64,000 nucleotides of DNA from JACDER01 sp963842575 (GCA_963842575.1 CAWJGS010000010.1:124001-188000); one strand, 5' to 3'. Shown: positions 22,241 through 33,405, counted from the stretch's first letter. The notes: generated by a model not told the origin, from the sequence alone. Program-made: numbers and translations.

Positions 22241-22789
22241 ATGAGCGTCCAGGCAGCCCACTGGAGTGAAGCGCTCACCCGGCAGGGCGTGGACGAGGCG
22301 ACCGTGCGTCATCTGGTCGTCCAGCTGAGCGCGTGTGAGGTCTCGGCGCTCGCCTTCTGCCGGTTGCTGGAGCGCTGGGCGCGTGGAGAGCCGGATCCCT
22401 GCACTCCCGGCCGGCGCCAGGCCGCCCTGCGCCGCGCGGCCGACCGCGCCGAGACCGCCATCGCAGGTCTCGACCGGCCGCTCGGGCGCTATCTGCTCGA
22501 GCTCGAGCCCGACAAGGCGGAGGGACGGTCGTGGTACGGGGAGCCCGGTGCCGCCGAGCTGATCGACTGGGAGCCGGTCCTCACCCGCGCGGGCGTCCAC
22601 GCTGCTCCCACGCGCGTCGCGCAGACGTACCTGGAGCTGGCCGTCCTCGTGCGGGCCTTGCAGGGCCTCTCGACCGCGGCGGCGCTCGAGTCGACGCCCG
22701 ATCGCGGCTCGCTCTGGGCGGGCCTGTTCGACCTCCGTGAGAACCTGCTCGGACGGGCCGCGGAGGATCTGCGTGCCCTCGCCGCCTGA
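22241..22789 (+). CDS. Hypothetical helical protein
   Basis: 182 aa, cytosolic, mostly alpha-helical and rich in Ala, Leu, Arg and Glu, with no signal peptide or membrane segment. I recognise no domain. The ATG lies 7 nt after rnj in the same direction, so it is probably co-transcribed. The GC3-biased codon use supports a real gene. The central RSWYGEPGAAELIDWEPVL region is the most distinctive part. Confidence 0.65.
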   Translation: MSVQAAHWSEALTRQGVDEATVRHLVVQLSACEVSALAFCRLLERWARGEPDPCTPGRRQAALRRAADRAETAIAGLDRPLGRYLLELEPDKAEGRSWYGEPGAAELIDWEPVLTRAGVHAAPTRVAQTYLELAVLVRALQGLSTAAALESTPDRGSLWAGLFDLRENLLGRAAEDLRALAA

Positions 22790-22814
22790 AGAAATCCCGA
22801 GCTCCCGCACCCGT

Positions 22815-22820
22815 TAGAGT
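22815..22820 (+). promoter_or_regulatory. -10 hexamer TAGAGT before the secreted protease gene
   Basis: TAGAGT ends 7 nt before GTG 22828 with no ribosome-binding site, again consistent with a leaderless mRNA. Confidence 0.5.
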
Positions 22821-22827
22821 CGCGTCG

Positions 22828-23751
22828 GTGCGGCGCGCCATCGTTCTCCTCGGGCTGACAACCCTGGTCCTCGCGGGGTGGAGCGGCGGAGCGAAGACGT
22901 CGCCGGTCGTCGCCTCCGGATCCGCTCAGAGACAGGCAGCGGCGGCGTACTGGACGGCGGAGCGAATGAAGAACGCGAAGCCCGTCCCGCTGCTCGTGAA
23001 GCACGGCACGCCGCCGAACGGCGGGCGGATCGCCCAGTCGACCCACTACCCCTTCCCGTACGCGCGCTATCGCTGGAGCGGTCCCACGACCGACCTTCCC
23101 GCCCGCACGTGGGGGAAGGTCTTCTTCGCCGCCCCCGACGGCGACTACGTCTGCTCGGGAACGGCGGTGTCGAGCAAGAACGGGAGCGTGGTGTGGACGG
23201 CGGGGCACTGCGCGGCCACTGCCGGCGCGAAGAGCTTCTACAAGGACCGCTGGATCTTCGTGCCCGCCTACGACAACGGCAAGGCGCCGTTCGGCAAGTT
23301 CGTGGGCAGACATTTCTTCACCACGCACGCGTGGTACGCAAAGGGGGACTCGGCGTTCGACCTCGCCGCGGTCGTGGTCGCGCCGCTGAAGGGCAAGACG
23401 CTCGTCGACACCGTCGGCGGACAGGGGATCGCGTTCAACCAGACGCGCACGCAGGAGTACGTCTCCGGCGGCTACCCGGCGGACTATCCCTTCGACGGAC
23501 AGACGCTGTACGTGTGCGACGCGCCGCTCGGCGGCAACGACCGCAGCGCCAGCCCGCCGACGATCGCCATTGGCTGCGACATGACCGGCGGTTCGAGCGG
23601 CGGCGGCTGGCTCGCCAACGTCCAGAACGGCCTCGGGACGATCGTCTCGGTGAACAGCTACGGCTACTTCAGCCAGCCGGACGCGATGTACGGGCCGTAC
23701 CAGGGGCACGCCGCGGAGCGCCTGTACGACCAGGCGTCCAACTGGAAGTAG
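22828..23751 (+). CDS. Secreted trypsin-like serine protease
   Basis: 307 aa with an N-terminal signal sequence (VLLGLTTLVLAGWSGG). The catalytic triad can be placed: His in WTAGHCA (about residue 130), Asp in SAFDLAAV, Ser in GGSSGGGW (about residue 255). The cysteines CSGT and GHC near the catalytic His, and two more near the Ser (VCD, GCD), suggest disulfides. The fold resembles V8-like/S1 peptidases. No propeptide is obvious, although residues 30-90 are long enough to be one. It stands alone with its own promoter. Confidence 0.88.
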   Translation: MRRAIVLLGLTTLVLAGWSGGAKTSPVVASGSAQRQAAAAYWTAERMKNAKPVPLLVKHGTPPNGGRIAQSTHYPFPYARYRWSGPTTDLPARTWGKVFFAAPDGDYVCSGTAVSSKNGSVVWTAGHCAATAGAKSFYKDRWIFVPAYDNGKAPFGKFVGRHFFTTHAWYAKGDSAFDLAAVVVAPLKGKTLVDTVGGQGIAFNQTRTQEYVSGGYPADYPFDGQTLYVCDAPLGGNDRSASPPTIAIGCDMTGGSSGGGWLANVQNGLGTIVSVNSYGYFSQPDAMYGPYQGHAAERLYDQASNWK

Positions 23752-23784
23752 GTATCGCACGAGCCGCGTCGAAGGGGACGCGGG

Positions 23785-25972
23785 ATGGCACGCCGCCGCA
23801 CGAAGCGCGCGCTCAGGCCGCGCATGCCTGCGCGCACCAAACGGAAGCGCACACAGAAGCAGCGCGGCCGTCAGCACCCTGAGCTGATCGGGCTCGGGAT
23901 CGTCGCGTTCGGCCTGTTCATGGCCACCGTCCTGTACGGCGGCTGGAACGGGGGGTACATCGGCGGTTGGATCGCGGACGTCTACGAGATCCTGATCGGC
24001 TCACTCGCCTTCGCTCTCCCGATCCTCTTCGTGGTCGTCGGCGGGCTGATGATGGCGCGGAGCACGCTGCTCGACCTGCGCCCGTTCCGCACCGGCCTGC
24101 TCGTGCTCGCGCTCGGCCTCCTGTTCGTGCTCGGCCGCGCGCACGGGGGATACGCCGGCCGCGGGCTCGAATCGCTCTTCTCCAAGCTCGTGGGAGACGC
24201 AGGCGTGACGCTGCTGGGCGCGACCACGATCGCCGTCGGCGTCCTGCTTCTCTCCGGCGCGTCGATCGGTGCGCTCCTGCGCGGCTCCTCGGCGGCCGTC
24301 AGGCGCGTTGGAAGCGCGGCGAAGCGCCGGATCGAGTGGCCCGCGCCGCCCGAGGCCGTCCCGCGCCGCCGCGTCCGCACCGGCTTCGCCCGCTCTGCGC
24401 GTCGTGGCACCGGTGGACGTCGCACGTGACTTTCCGGACGTGGTCGGCGCGGCCGATTTCGGCGGTCCCCCACCGCTCCTGATCGAGCCGGAGGAGGACG
24501 CGCAGCCGAGCCTCTTCGACGCCGGGCCGCCCGAAGGCGCGCCCGAATACTCGCTTCCCGACCGCACCCTGCTCAAGCGCTCCGATCCGGCTGAAGCGGT
24601 GTCCGAGGAATCCGGCGCGCGCGTCGCCGAGCAGCTCGTCCAGACGCTGTCGCACTTCGGCGTCGACGCGAACGTCATCGGGCAGATCGCCGGGCCGCGC
24701 GTGACCCGCTACGAGCTCCAGCTCGCGCCTGGAACGAAAGTCTCCAAGGTCGCCGGGCTGAAGGACGACCTGTCGTATGCGCTCGCCACCACCGAGATCC
24801 GCATCCTCGCGCCGATCCCCGGCAAGCAGGCCGTCGGCGTCGAGCTCCCGAACTTCTCGCCCAGCTACGTCCGGCTCGGCGACGTCTACGACGACCTCCC
24901 GCAGACGGCGAGCCCGCTCGCGGTCTGGCTGGGAAAGGACATCTCCGGCGCGCCGGTCTGGACCGACCTGGCGCGCATGCCGCACCTGCTGATCGCCGGC
25001 ACGACCGGCTCGGGCAAGTCGGGCTGCATCAACACGATCCTCACCTCGGTCCTCCTGCGCTCGACACCCGACGAAGCGCGCCTGATCCTGATCGACCCGA
25101 AGCGCATCGAGCTCAACCACTACGAGTCCATCCCGCATCTGCTCACCCCCGTCGTGTCGAGCCCGAAGGAGGCCGCCGCAGTGCTGCGCAACGTGGTCGC
25201 CGAGATGGAGCGGCGCTATGAGCGGCTCTCCAGCGTCCGCGCACGCAACCTGCACGAGGCGAACCGCTCGCTCCGCCAGCGCGGTGAGGCAACGATGCCG
25301 TACCTGCTCGTCGTGATCGACGAGCTCGCGGACCTGATGATGATCTCGCCCCAGGACGTGGAGGACTGCGTCATCCGCCTCGCGCAGAAGTCGCGCGCGG
25401 TCGGCATCCATCTCGTCCTCGCCACCCAACGCCCGTCGGTGGACGTGATCACCGGGATGATCAAGGCCAACGTCCCTTCGCGCATCGCGTTCGCGGTGTC
25501 GAGCCAGACGGACTCCCGCGTCATCCTCGACCAGCAGGGCGCCGAGAGCCTTCTCGGCCAGGGGGACATGCTGTTCAAGCCGCTCGGAACCTCGCGCCTG
25601 CAGCGTCTCCAGGGCGCATACGTGAGTGAGGAGGAGATCGCTCTCGTCGTCGAGCAGTGCCGGCACCAGCGCGAGCAGGATCTGGACGAGTCGATGCTCG
25701 AGGTCCCGGAGCCCGAGGCGGCGGCGGACGGTGAACTGGACGAGGACTTCGATCCCGACCAGGACCCGCTGCTCGAGCGCGCCATCGACGTGGTCGTACA
25801 GACCCAGACCGCATCCGTCTCCTTGCTCCAGCGGCGGCTGCGGGTCGGCTACACGCGGGCGGGACGGCTGATCGACATGCTCGAGCGCCGGGGGATCATT
25901 TCCGGCTATGAGGGCTCGAAGCCGCGCCGCGTGCTCGTCGGCGAGGGCGAGCTCGACCGACTCGCCGGATAG
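23785..25972 (+). CDS. ftsK: FtsK/SpoIIIE DNA translocase (frame-split)
   Basis: Septal DNA pump for chromosome segregation. The first frame (23785 to about 24380) gives a basic N-terminus and four membrane segments. The second frame (to 25972) gives the motor: Walker A AGTTGSGKSG, LILIDPKRIELNHY, Walker B LLVVIDELADLMM, LATQRPSVDVITG, and a C-terminal gamma winged helix (VSLLQRRLRVGYTRAGRLIDMLERRGI). The two parts are in different frames; the shift lies in the linker between about 24320 and 24420, and the total span is one base more than a multiple of three. As FtsK is normally important for growth, an assembly indel is more likely than a null allele. Joined length is about 729 aa, normal for a short FtsK. 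Confidence 0.9.
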
Positions 25973-25999
25973 GAGACCAGGTCCGGCGGGCGCGCCGTC

Positions 26000-26005
26000 T
26001 ACACT
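26000..26005 (+). promoter_or_regulatory. -10 hexamer TACACT
   Basis: TACACT ends 6 nt before GTG 26012 and no ribosome-binding site intervenes. Confidence 0.45.
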
Positions 26006-26011
26006 CGGCAC

Positions 26012-26371
26012 GTGCAGGACGCCCTCTCGATCCGGGCCGCGCGAGCGGAGCCGAACGACCGCGCACGCGCCTCCGTCTTCGTCGGGGCGATCGCGGTGCT
26101 CGTGATCCCCGCCGGAGTCGCGCTGGCCGCGTACTCGTCGACGGTCGACCTCATCCACGTCGCGGTCGCCGTCCCCGCCGCCGCGATCCTGGGGCTCGTC
26201 GCGATGTCCCTGTCGCGCAGCGCGCGCAGGCATTCGCAGATCTCCCTGGGCCGGATCGGAGGCACGGGTGTCGCCCGCGCAGGCTGGATTCTCGGACTGC
26301 TCGGTCTCTACCTGGCCGCGATGGCGGCGTTGTCGGTCGGGTTCTTCGGTTTGCTCCTCCTGTTCGATTGA
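26012..26371 (+). CDS. Small membrane protein, DUF4190-like
   Basis: 119 aa with three predicted membrane segments: SVFVGAIAVLVIPAGVALAAY, HVAVAVPAAAILGLVAM, and a long GWILGLLGLYLAAMAALSV stretch near the C-terminus. A polar loop SRSARRHSQISLGRIGG separates the second and third. The pattern resembles DUF4190-type proteins found beside Ser/Thr kinases and their substrates in actinobacteria. The function is unknown. Confidence 0.7.
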   Translation: MQDALSIRAARAEPNDRARASVFVGAIAVLVIPAGVALAAYSSTVDLIHVAVAVPAAAILGLVAMSLSRSARRHSQISLGRIGGTGVARAGWILGLLGLYLAAMAALSVGFFGLLLLFD

Positions 26372-26402
26372 CGTGAAGGCGACTACAATCCGGCCCTAGC
26401 GG

Positions 26403-26768
26403 ATGAGCAAGACCACCCGTATCGTCTTGATCGCAGTGGGCGTCGGCGCGGCCGCGTTCGCCCTTGCGTTCTTCCTCGGCCACTCGACCAAGAGCAAGGC
26501 ATCGGATACGTCCGGGACCAGCACCGGCTCGGTACCGGCGGGCGTCGCCGGAGCGGGCTCGGCACCGGCGGTGCAGCAGATCAACATCCACGCGACGGTC
26601 CCGGCGCTGGCCGCCACGCCACCGCCCCCGCCGCCACCTCCGCCGGTGGGGCCGCCGCCACCTCCGCCTCCCGTCGGGCCACCTCCGCCGCCGCCCCCAC
26701 CGCCCCCGCCGCCACCGCCTCCTCCGCCACCGCCGCCGCCGCCTCCGGTCGTCACGGTCGTGGGGTAG
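26403..26768 (+). CDS. Membrane-anchored polyproline protein
   Basis: 121 aa: one N-terminal membrane segment (VLIAVGVGAAAFALAFFLG), a Ser/Thr/Ala-rich linker, then proline runs of 9, 7 and 23 residues separated by VG, ending VVTVVG. The tail would extend as a stiff rod outside the membrane, perhaps as a wall-spanning tether. Runs this long stall ribosomes and would demand EF-P. TACAAT at 26384-26389 is a good -10, with a leader of about 6 nt. It lies 49 nt upstream of the Ser/Thr kinase gene. Confidence 0.65.
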   Translation: MSKTTRIVLIAVGVGAAAFALAFFLGHSTKSKASDTSGTSTGSVPAGVAGAGSAPAVQQINIHATVPALAATPPPPPPPPPVGPPPPPPPVGPPPPPPPPPPPPPPPPPPPPPPPVVTVVG

Positions 26769-26817
26769 TGCACCACCCGGCCGATACGGCGCGCTGTACC
26801 CACCGGGCGGCGCACTA

Positions 26818-28981
<2,164 letters not shown>

Positions 28982-28982
28982 C

Positions 28983-28988
28983 TAGACT
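28983..28988 (+). promoter_or_regulatory. -10 hexamer TAGACT
   Basis: TAGACT directly follows the corrected kinase stop and ends 8 nt before ATG 28997, which lacks a ribosome-binding site. The gene may therefore have its own leaderless promoter. Confidence 0.45.
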
Positions 28989-28996
28989 CGAGGCCC

Positions 28997-29728
28997 ATGT
29001 TCGAGATCGGGAACAGCCTGCGTGAGGCGCGGCTGCGCCAGGGGCTCGAGTTCCCCGAGATCGAGTATGCGACCAAGGTCCGGAGCAAGTACCTGCGTGC
29101 GCTCGAGGACGAGCAGTTCGACGTCCTGCCCGCACAGACCTACGTCAAAGGGTTTCTCCGCACGTACGCGGAGTACCTCGGCCTCGACGGCCAGCTGTAC
29201 GTGGACGAGTACAACTCGCGCTACGTCGGGCTGGAGGAGGAGAGCCCACTGCGCGCGTCTGTCCGCCAGCCACAAGGGCAGGAACGCAGGCTCGCGAGCG
29301 GTGTTGTCCTGGCAGTCATCGCCGGAATCGCCGTGCTCACGGCCCTCGTCATAGCGGCGTTCAAGTTCACGGGCGGCTCGGGCACGCCGGCCCAGCAAAC
29401 GTCTGGGCAGACGAAGAAGCACACTCAGACGCTCCACCCCAGGGCGCGCAGAGTCTCTGTGCAGATCCAGTCGACGCACGGCTACGGGTCGTACGTCGTG
29501 GCGCGCGTCGCCTCGCCCGGCGGCCGGCAGCTGTGGGCGGGGACGCTGGAGCCCGGAAAGATCCAGAACTTCCGGAACCGCAAGATCTGGCTGCGGATCG
29601 ACGCGCCGGCGAACGTCATCGTGAGCGTGAACGGCACGCAGCGGGCGCTTCCCGGCAAGGGGCATCCGCGCGTGGTGGTGGTCTCGCCCGGTGGGCGCCT
29701 GCAGCTCGCGTCCGCGGCTGCCGCTTAG
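28997..29728 (+). CDS. RodZ-like helix-turn-helix membrane protein
   Basis: 243 aa. The N-terminal HTH (IGNSLREARLRQGLEFPEIEYATKVRSKYL is covered in short: RQGLEFPEIEYATKVR) and the LPAQTYVKGFLRTYAEYLGLD motif are characteristic of RodZ/YmfM proteins. A membrane segment follows (about residues 100-122), then an external DUF4115-like domain with VRVASPGGRQLW-type strands. RodZ links MreB to cell shape, but no mreB is in the window, so a shape role is only suggested. It ends by overlapping the cinA start (TAGTG). Confidence 0.85.
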   Translation: MFEIGNSLREARLRQGLEFPEIEYATKVRSKYLRALEDEQFDVLPAQTYVKGFLRTYAEYLGLDGQLYVDEYNSRYVGLEEESPLRASVRQPQGQERRLASGVVLAVIAGIAVLTALVIAAFKFTGGSGTPAQQTSGQTKKHTQTLHPRARRVSVQIQSTHGYGSYVVARVASPGGRQLWAGTLEPGKIQNFRNRKIWLRIDAPANVIVSVNGTQRALPGKGHPRVVVVSPGGRLQLASAAAA

Positions 29729-30963
29729 TGCCGCGGGCCGCCGTCGTCGTCACCGGAACCGAGCTCGTCCGCGGTGACCGGAACGACCTGAACGGCCCGT
29801 TCGTCGCGCGGGAGCTCCACGCGCTGGGGCTCGAGGCGGCGCGGGTGACGATCGTCGGCGACCGGCCCGAGGAGCTCTTCGCGGCCTTGGAGGAGGGACT
29901 GCGCGCCGATCTCCTCGTCGTTTCGGGTGGGCTGGGGCCGACGCACGACGACCGTACGGTCGAGCTCCTCGCACGCGCCGCCGGACGTGAGCTCATCGTG
30001 GATCACGCCCTGGAGGAGGAGATCGAAGGCGTGTCGCGCCGTATCGCCGAGCGGCTGCACCGTCCCTACGGCGAGTTCGCGCCGGGGGTGACGAAGCAGG
30101 CTTCGCTCCCGGAAGGCGCACTGTCCCTCGGCCTCGCCGGAACCGCGCCGGGCGTCGTCCTGGACACCGGAACGTGCGTCGCCGTCGCCTTGCCCGGGCC
30201 ACCGAACGAGCTGCAGCGGCTGTGGGCAAACGCCGTGAAGAGCGAGCCTGTCCGGCGTGTCCTCGCGCGTGCAGAACCGCCGGTTCGCCGTACTCTGCGC
30301 TTCTACGGCGTGAGCGAGTCGGCAGTCGCGCGCGTGCTCGCGGACGCCGGCGGCGAGGGGAGCGGGGTGGAGGCGACCGTCTGCGCCCGCGACTTCGAGA
30401 TCCACGTCGATCTCGTCGGTGCGGGCGAGGAGCTCTCCGGCGTGCTGCGCCGCGAGCTGGCCGAGTACCTGTTCTCCGAGGACGAGCGGCCGGTCGCGGA
30501 GATCGTTCTGGCCGAGTGCCGGGCGCGCGGGCTGACGCTCGCAACCGCCGAGTCGTGCACGGGCGGGCTCGTGGCTGAGCTGCTGACGGCGATTCCCGGC
30601 TCGAGCGACGTCTTCCTCGGTGGGATCGTCGCGTACGCGAACGAGGTCAAGGTCGAGCAGCTGGGCGTACCGGCCGTGCTGATCGAGGAGCACGGGGCGG
30701 TCTCCGGGGAAGTGGCGCGAGCAATGGCGGAAGGAGCACGGGAGCGGCTCGGCGCGGACGTCGCCGTGGCCGACACGGGCGTCGCGGGGCCGGGCGGGGG
30801 GACGCCGGAGAAGCCTGTGGGGACGGTGTACGTGGACGCACGCGGCCCGGAAGGGGGACGCGGGATCCATTTCCAGCTCCCCGGCGACCGGGCGGTCATC
30901 CGTCGGCGCGCGGCGATCATGGCGTTGCACCTGGTTCGGCAGATTCTTGGCACAGAGCGGTAA
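29728..30963 (+). CDS. cinA: Competence/damage-inducible protein A (CinA)
   Basis: 411 aa with both CinA domains. The N-terminal MoaB-like nucleotide-pyrophosphatase half shows VVVTGTELVRGDRND and SGGLGPTHDDRTVE. The C-terminal nicotinamide-nucleotide deamidase half shows TAESCTGGLVAELLT and GVAGPGGGTPEKPVGTVY. It likely recycles NMN and hydrolyses ADP-ribose-type pyrophosphates. The GTG start overlaps the RodZ-like stop by one base. cinA-thpR-recA is a conserved order in many Gram-positives. Confidence 0.95.
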   Translation: MPRAAVVVTGTELVRGDRNDLNGPFVARELHALGLEAARVTIVGDRPEELFAALEEGLRADLLVVSGGLGPTHDDRTVELLARAAGRELIVDHALEEEIEGVSRRIAERLHRPYGEFAPGVTKQASLPEGALSLGLAGTAPGVVLDTGTCVAVALPGPPNELQRLWANAVKSEPVRRVLARAEPPVRRTLRFYGVSESAVARVLADAGGEGSGVEATVCARDFEIHVDLVGAGEELSGVLRRELAEYLFSEDERPVAEIVLAECRARGLTLATAESCTGGLVAELLTAIPGSSDVFLGGIVAYANEVKVEQLGVPAVLIEEHGAVSGEVARAMAEGARERLGADVAVADTGVAGPGGGTPEKPVGTVYVDARGPEGGRGIHFQLPGDRAVIRRRAAIMALHLVRQILGTER

Positions 30964-31525
30964 CACCTCCTCGGGTAGCTTCGGCGGAGATGAGCGGATC
31001 AGGCTCTTCATCGGTCTTCGCCTTCCCGACGAGACGCTCACGCGCCTCGGGGACTGGCAGCACGCAACCTTCGACGGCCTTCCGGAGGTCCGGATCGTCC
31101 CGCGCGAGAACCTCCACATCACGCTCGCCTTCCTCGGCCATCTCCCCGCCGGCGAGCTGGAGGGGATCGCGCGGGGCCTGCGCGGGGCCGCGGCCACGGC
31201 TGCGACTCCAACGCTCACGCTCCGCCGCTACCGCGAGACGCGGAGCGTAGGGATGCTCGTCTTCGACGAAGAGAACAGGCATGCGGCCGCGCTCGCCGGC
31301 GACCTGCATAGGCGCCTCGAGGCACTCGGCGTGTACGAACGCGAGAAGCGCCCCTGGCTTCCGCATGCGACCGTCGTCCGCTTCCGCCGGCCGCCACGGC
31401 TCCGTCCACCGCTGCCCGACCTGGGCGAGGTCAGTCCGTCCGAAGCCGCTGTCTACCATTCCCTGCTGCGCCGGGACGGAGCGCAGTACGAGGCTCTCGA
31501 AACCGTCCGTCTAGGAGGAGGATGA
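30947..31525 (+). CDS. thpR: RNA 2',3'-cyclic phosphodiesterase (2'-5' RNA ligase family)
   Basis: 192 aa, two-histidine phosphoesterase. The two catalytic HxTx motifs are HITL (about residue 57) and HATV in the C-terminal half. RLFIGLRLP is the typical first strand. It opens 2',3'-cyclic phosphates on RNA ends. TTG at 30947 overlaps the cinA end by 17 nt and is the only plausible start. The stop overlaps the recA ATG (ATGA). Confidence 0.9.
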   Translation: MAQSGNTSSGSFGGDERIRLFIGLRLPDETLTRLGDWQHATFDGLPEVRIVPRENLHITLAFLGHLPAGELEGIARGLRGAAATAATPTLTLRRYRETRSVGMLVFDEENRHAAALAGDLHRRLEALGVYEREKRPWLPHATVVRFRRPPRLRPPLPDLGEVSPSEAAVYHSLLRRDGAQYEALETVRLGGG

Positions 31526-32592
31526 AGGTGGATCGCGAGCAGGCTCTCGACGCGGCACTCGGTCAGATCGAGCGACAGTTCGGCAAGGGATCGGTCATGA
31601 AGATGAACGATCAGGCGCAGGTCCAGATCGCGGCCATCTCGACCGGATCGCTCTCACTCGACCTCGCGTTGGGGATCGGCGGCCTGCCGCGTGGACGGAT
31701 CGTCGAGGTCTTCGGCCCCGAGTCCTCGGGCAAGACGACGCTCGTCTACCACGTCATCGCCGAGGCTCAGCGGCGCGGCGGCATCTGCGCCTTCATCGAC
31801 GCCGAGCACGCGATGGATCCGCAGTACGCGAAGCGGATCGGCGTCAACATCGACGACCTGCTCGTGTCCCAGCCGGACACGGGGGAGCAGGCGCTCGAGA
31901 TCGCCGAGCTGCTCGTGCGCTCAGGCGCGCTGGACGTGGTCGCCGTCGACTCGGTCGCGGCGCTGACGCCGAAGGCCGAGATCGAGGGCGAGATGGGCGA
32001 CACGCACGTCGGCCTCCAGGCGCGATTGATGAGCCAGGCCCTCCGCAAGCTCGCCGGGACGCTCAACCGCACCGACACGATCTGCCTGTTCACCAACCAG
32101 CTGCGCGAGAAGATCGGCGTCATGTTCGGCAGCCCCGAGGTCACACCCGGCGGGCGTGCGCTCAAGTTCTACTCCTCGATACGTCTCGACATCCGCCGGA
32201 TAGAGACGCTGAAGGAGGGCGTGGAGGCGGTGGGGAACCGCGTGCGCGTCAAGGTGGTCAAGAACAAGGTCGCGCCGCCGTTCAAGCAGGCCGAGTTCGA
32301 CATCATCTACGGCTCCGGGATCAACTGGGAAGGGACGGTGCTCGACTCCGCGCTCGAGCGGAAGATCGTCCAGAAGTCCGGCTCGTACTTCAGCTTCGGC
32401 GAGGAACGGCTCGGCCAGGGGCGGCAGAACGCGGCCGCGTTCCTCCGCGAGCATCCGGACGTCTCCGACGCGATCGTCACCCGCCTCCAGGCCGACCTCG
32501 GGCCCGAGCAGGTCGTCTCGGCCCGCCTCCTGCCCGCGGCAGGCGCCGAGGACGCGGCGAAAGCGCGCGAGGAGGTCGCGGCGGCCGACTAG
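31522..32592 (+). CDS. recA: Recombinase RecA
   Basis: 356-aa strand-exchange protein and LexA coprotease. It shows Walker A GPESSGKTTL near residue 66, the MAW-equivalent EHAMDPQYAKRIGVN, Walker B LDVVAVDSVAALTPKAE, the L2/QQ region TNQLREKIGVMFG, and FYSSIRLDIRR. TAGGAGGAGG directly precedes the ATG, one of the strongest ribosome-binding sites in the window. No LexA box is obvious; transcription may come through the cinA-thpR unit. Confidence 0.98.
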   Translation: MKVDREQALDAALGQIERQFGKGSVMKMNDQAQVQIAAISTGSLSLDLALGIGGLPRGRIVEVFGPESSGKTTLVYHVIAEAQRRGGICAFIDAEHAMDPQYAKRIGVNIDDLLVSQPDTGEQALEIAELLVRSGALDVVAVDSVAALTPKAEIEGEMGDTHVGLQARLMSQALRKLAGTLNRTDTICLFTNQLREKIGVMFGSPEVTPGGRALKFYSSIRLDIRRIETLKEGVEAVGNRVRVKVVKNKVAPPFKQAEFDIIYGSGINWEGTVLDSALERKIVQKSGSYFSFGEERLGQGRQNAAAFLREHPDVSDAIVTRLQADLGPEQVVSARLLPAAGAEDAAKAREEVAAAD

Positions 32593-32596
32593 AACG

Positions 32597-33178
32597 ATGG
32601 CGCCTAAGGTCACCGCTCTGAGAGCTCGCCGCGGCGGCCGTGTGCTCGTCCAGATCGACGGTCACGACTGGCGAGAGCTGCCCGAGGACGTGATCGTCCG
32701 GGCCAGCCTCACGCCCGGCACCGAGCTAGACCGTCCGCGGCTGCGCGAGGTCGCGCGCGAACGGCGCCGCGCCCAGGCGCTTGCAGCGGCGGGCCGCACC
32801 CTGCGCGCGCGCGACCTCCCGGCCCGGGCGCTGGACGTGCGGCTCGAGCGGCGGGGGATCCCAGCGGCGGACCGGGCGAGGGCCCTGTCCACGCTGCAGG
32901 GAGCGGGTCTCGTCGACGACGGCCGCTTTGCGCGGAACCGCGCGCTCGCGCTGGCGGGCCGCTGCCTCGGGGACGCAGCCATCCGGTTTGACCTCGAGGA
33001 GTACGGAGTGGAGCCGGAACTGGTCGAAGAAGCCGTCGCGGGCCTCGAGCCCGAGACCGCGCGCGCGGAGCGAATCGTCGCCTCCCGGGGACGCTCACCG
33101 GCAACGGCGCGTTTCCTGGCACGCAAGGGCTTCGGCGAAGCCGCCGTCGAGTCGGCTGCGGGAGAGGTGCTAGGATGA
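32597..33178 (+). CDS. recX: Regulatory protein RecX
   Basis: 193 aa, very Arg/Ala-rich helical RecA modulator. The RecX repeats are visible: RRGIPAADRARALSTLQGAG followed by LVDDGRFA, then GVEPELVEEAV, and a third set ending ARKGFGEAAVESA. It sits 4 nt after recA in the usual order. The stop lies inside an intrinsic terminator stem. Confidence 0.9.
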   Translation: MAPKVTALRARRGGRVLVQIDGHDWRELPEDVIVRASLTPGTELDRPRLREVARERRRAQALAAAGRTLRARDLPARALDVRLERRGIPAADRARALSTLQGAGLVDDGRFARNRALALAGRCLGDAAIRFDLEEYGVEPELVEEAVAGLEPETARAERIVASRGRSPATARFLARKGFGEAAVESAAGEVLG

Positions 33179-33199
33179 AGGTGCTTCATCCTCATTTTT
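33172..33199 (+). terminator. Intrinsic terminator at the end of recA-recX
   Basis: Perfect 9-bp stem AGGATGAAG / CTTCATCCT (33172-33180 with 33184-33192) with a 3-nt loop, followed at once by CATTTTT. It overlaps the recX TGA. This is the clearest Rho-independent terminator in the window. Confidence 0.85.
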
Positions 33200-33340
33200 C
33201 CTGCATAGAGCGCATTTCCGAATCGATCCAGACCACCTGATGATCCAGAGCACACCGCGATTCGTCCCAGGGAGACGGCCGAGCTAGCACCGCCGAATTC
33301 GGGAACGGCCCTGCGCGGGCTGAATGACGGATGGGCACCG

Positions 33341-33387
33341 CCACGGTTCTCAACCGTGGACAACCGATCCTCCGGCCCTAGGCCGGA
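33341..33387 (+). promoter_or_regulatory. Two consecutive hairpins in the rny leader
   Basis: Hairpin 1 is a perfect 8-bp stem (33341-33348 with 33352-33359, loop CTC). Hairpin 2 is a perfect 7-bp stem (33371-33377 with 33381-33387, loop CTA). Both lie just before the AGGAGCGG ribosome-binding site of rny at 33395. The rest of the 206-nt gap after the recX terminator (33200-33405) shows no gene. Autocontrol of RNase Y through leader cleavage is plausible but inferred. Confidence 0.5.
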
Positions 33388-33405
33388 CAAGACAGGAGCG
33401 GAGCC

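Noticed and set aside
26396..26815. Gly-rich minus-strand frame opposite the polyproline gene
   Set aside because: A mirror of the proline codons (CCN read as GGN); the plus strand has a membrane anchor and a better promoter.
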